This document shows positions 5,284 to 6,248 of a stretch of DNA of 6,248 nucleotides, piece by piece. A program made the translations under genes and the position numbers. The stretch is from CAZPWQ01 sp964590495 (GTDB lineage: Bacteria; Bacteroidota; Rhodothermia; Balneolales; Balneolaceae), in contig CAZPWQ010000167.1 of the NCBI GenBank assembly GCA_964590495.1, positions 1 through 6,248 on the forward strand. The letters run 5' to 3'. Under the pieces are notes generated by a model, which was given only the letters and a program-made list of their open reading frames with translations, was not told where the DNA came from and searched no databases. The stretch's first letter is position 1. Each line of letters begins with the position of its first letter.

Positions 5284-6153
5284 ATGAAAAAGTGTGCATT
5301 TCTGACAATGGACAGCCTTGATAACTATGTAAGTTACGACCATCTCCTTTATGAACCATTTAAAGAGCTTGGATGGACGGTCGAAACGGTATCATGGCGT
5401 AATCAAAATGTCGATTGGGATCGTTTTGATGGCGTTATTATCCGCAGTCCCTGGGATTATCAGAAAAATCCTCACCGGTTCCTGGAAGTATTGGAAGAAA
5501 TTGATGAATCCTCAGCAAGGCTTGAAAACAGCATCGATCTGGTACGGTGGAATATCAGTAAAACCTATCTCAGAGACCTGGAAGAGCAGGACATTGAAAT
5601 TGTCCCCGGTCTATGGCCGGATACTTTTCAGACAGAAGAACTTAATGGTTACTTTGAAAGATTCAATACGGATGAAATAGTTATTAAGCCGGTAATAAGT
5701 GCCGGAGCTGATGATACTTATCGTCTGAATAAGGGGAATATTGATCAGTATATCGGGGATTTAAACAGGGTCTTTAAATCCCGATCTTTCCTTGTGCAAC
5801 CTTTTATGACGGGTATTGTTGAAGAAGGTGAATTTTCTGTGTTCTTTTTTGGAGATACCTATAGTCACACAATTCTGAAAACACCGGAAGCGAAAGATTT
5901 CAGGGTGCAGGAGGAGCATGGCGGCAGACTAAAAAAAGTGGATCCTGAAGAAGAACTTCTTTCTGTTTCCCGGAAGACGCTGAGGATTATTCAACCCGAT
6001 CCGCTATATACCCGTCTCGATTATGTACGCGCACCTTCAAACACATTCGCATTAATGGAGCTGGAGCTGATAGAGCCGTCACTTTATTTCAATATGGACC
6101 CGGAATCGCCGGAACGTTTTGCAAAGGTTTTTGATGATTGGATGAAGCGATAG
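5284..6153 (+). CDS. ATP-grasp ligase, DcsG/RimK-like, unknown substrate
   Basis: ATP-grasp enzymes activate a carboxylate as an acyl phosphate and join it to an amine or other nucleophile. Counting from the ATG at 5284 (289 residues), the N-terminal domain has AFLTMD (5-10), VIIRSPWDY (51-59) and the NSIDLVRWNISKTYL run (82-96). The ATP-grasp core follows: VIKPVISAGADDTY (133-146), the adenine-loop region VQPFMTGIVEEGEFSVFFF (171-189), FRVQEEHGG (206-214), RLDYVR (244-249) and the metal-binding strand MELELIEPSLYF (258-269). The RSPWDY and LVRWN motifs resemble the cycloserine-pathway ATP-grasp DcsG and related uncharacterised cytosolic proteins. No other cycloserine genes are present, so that product is not implied. 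An upstream in-frame ATG (5242) would add 14 residues; I prefer 5284 because MKKCAFLTMD fits the family start. Neither has a Shine-Dalgarno site. The gene stands alone. Confidence 0.88.
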   Translation: MKKCAFLTMDSLDNYVSYDHLLYEPFKELGWTVETVSWRNQNVDWDRFDGVIIRSPWDYQKNPHRFLEVLEEIDESSARLENSIDLVRWNISKTYLRDLEEQDIEIVPGLWPDTFQTEELNGYFERFNTDEIVIKPVISAGADDTYRLNKGNIDQYIGDLNRVFKSRSFLVQPFMTGIVEEGEFSVFFFGDTYSHTILKTPEAKDFRVQEEHGGRLKKVDPEEELLSVSRKTLRIIQPDPLYTRLDYVRAPSNTFALMELELIEPSLYFNMDPESPERFAKVFDDWMKR

Positions 6154-6161
6154 GCGTTTTT

Positions 6162-6204
6162 ACAGTGAACAATGTACAGTGAGCAGTGTGACAAATGACC
6201 AATC
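6162..6204 (+). repeat. Heptamer array ACARTGN
   Basis: Four in-phase heptamers, ACAGTGA (6162, 6176), ACAATGT (6169) and GCAGTGT (6183), are followed by a one-base shift and two more decayed units, ACAAATG (6191) and ACCAATC (6198). The array begins 8 bases after the ATP-grasp stop codon. The remaining 44 bases to the window end show no gene or terminator. Confidence 0.75.
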
Positions 6205-6248
6205 CTAAATAGAGTTGACCGTTTTGAGGTGTTGGTTATCATTTCTGT

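Overview
The window looks like chromosomal DNA of a Gram-negative bacterium of the Bacteroidota/Balneolota (FCB) group. The evidence is a tRNA promoter that matches the Bacteroidota form (ATTG, 20 bases, TATATTTG), AT-rich gene leaders without Shine-Dalgarno sites, a short RsmI lacking the extra C-terminal domain of the E. coli protein, and an apolipoprotein N-acyltransferase, which implies an outer membrane with triacylated lipoproteins. The phylum call is an inference, with Balneolota my best guess. I see no phage, plasmid, transposase, CRISPR or toxin-antitoxin genes.

Layout from left to right: the 5' part of a tRNA-Pro(UGG) gene on the minus strand, cut by the window edge, with its own promoter. 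Next is a membrane-anchored family 2 glycosyltransferase (minus). A 132-base divergent gap leads to a secreted, cysteine-free, propeller-like protein of unknown role (plus). A 343-base convergent gap follows, filled with short phased repeats around a strongly structured block. Then come lnt and rsmI, a two-gene minus-strand unit with rsmI first and a 4-base ATGA overlap. A 289-base divergent gap, again rich in short phased repeats, leads to an orphan ATP-grasp ligase (plus). A last repeat array lies just after that gene.

The genes are mostly unrelated housekeeping or orphan functions: translation (tRNA-Pro, RsmI), envelope biogenesis (Lnt, glycosyltransferase), an exported protein and a small-molecule or peptide ligase. 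They do not form one pathway.

The most unusual signal is in the noncoding DNA. Three of the five gaps (2340-2682, 4953-5283 and 6154-6248) carry degenerate tandem arrays whose units keep a strict 7-, 8- or 9-base period. There are several sequence families. One family occurs in two gaps on opposite strands, and one heptamer array flanks a block of about 190 bases that contains a 14-bp hairpin and a nested stem-loop. The two gaps at the left (53-122, 1083-1214) lack such arrays.
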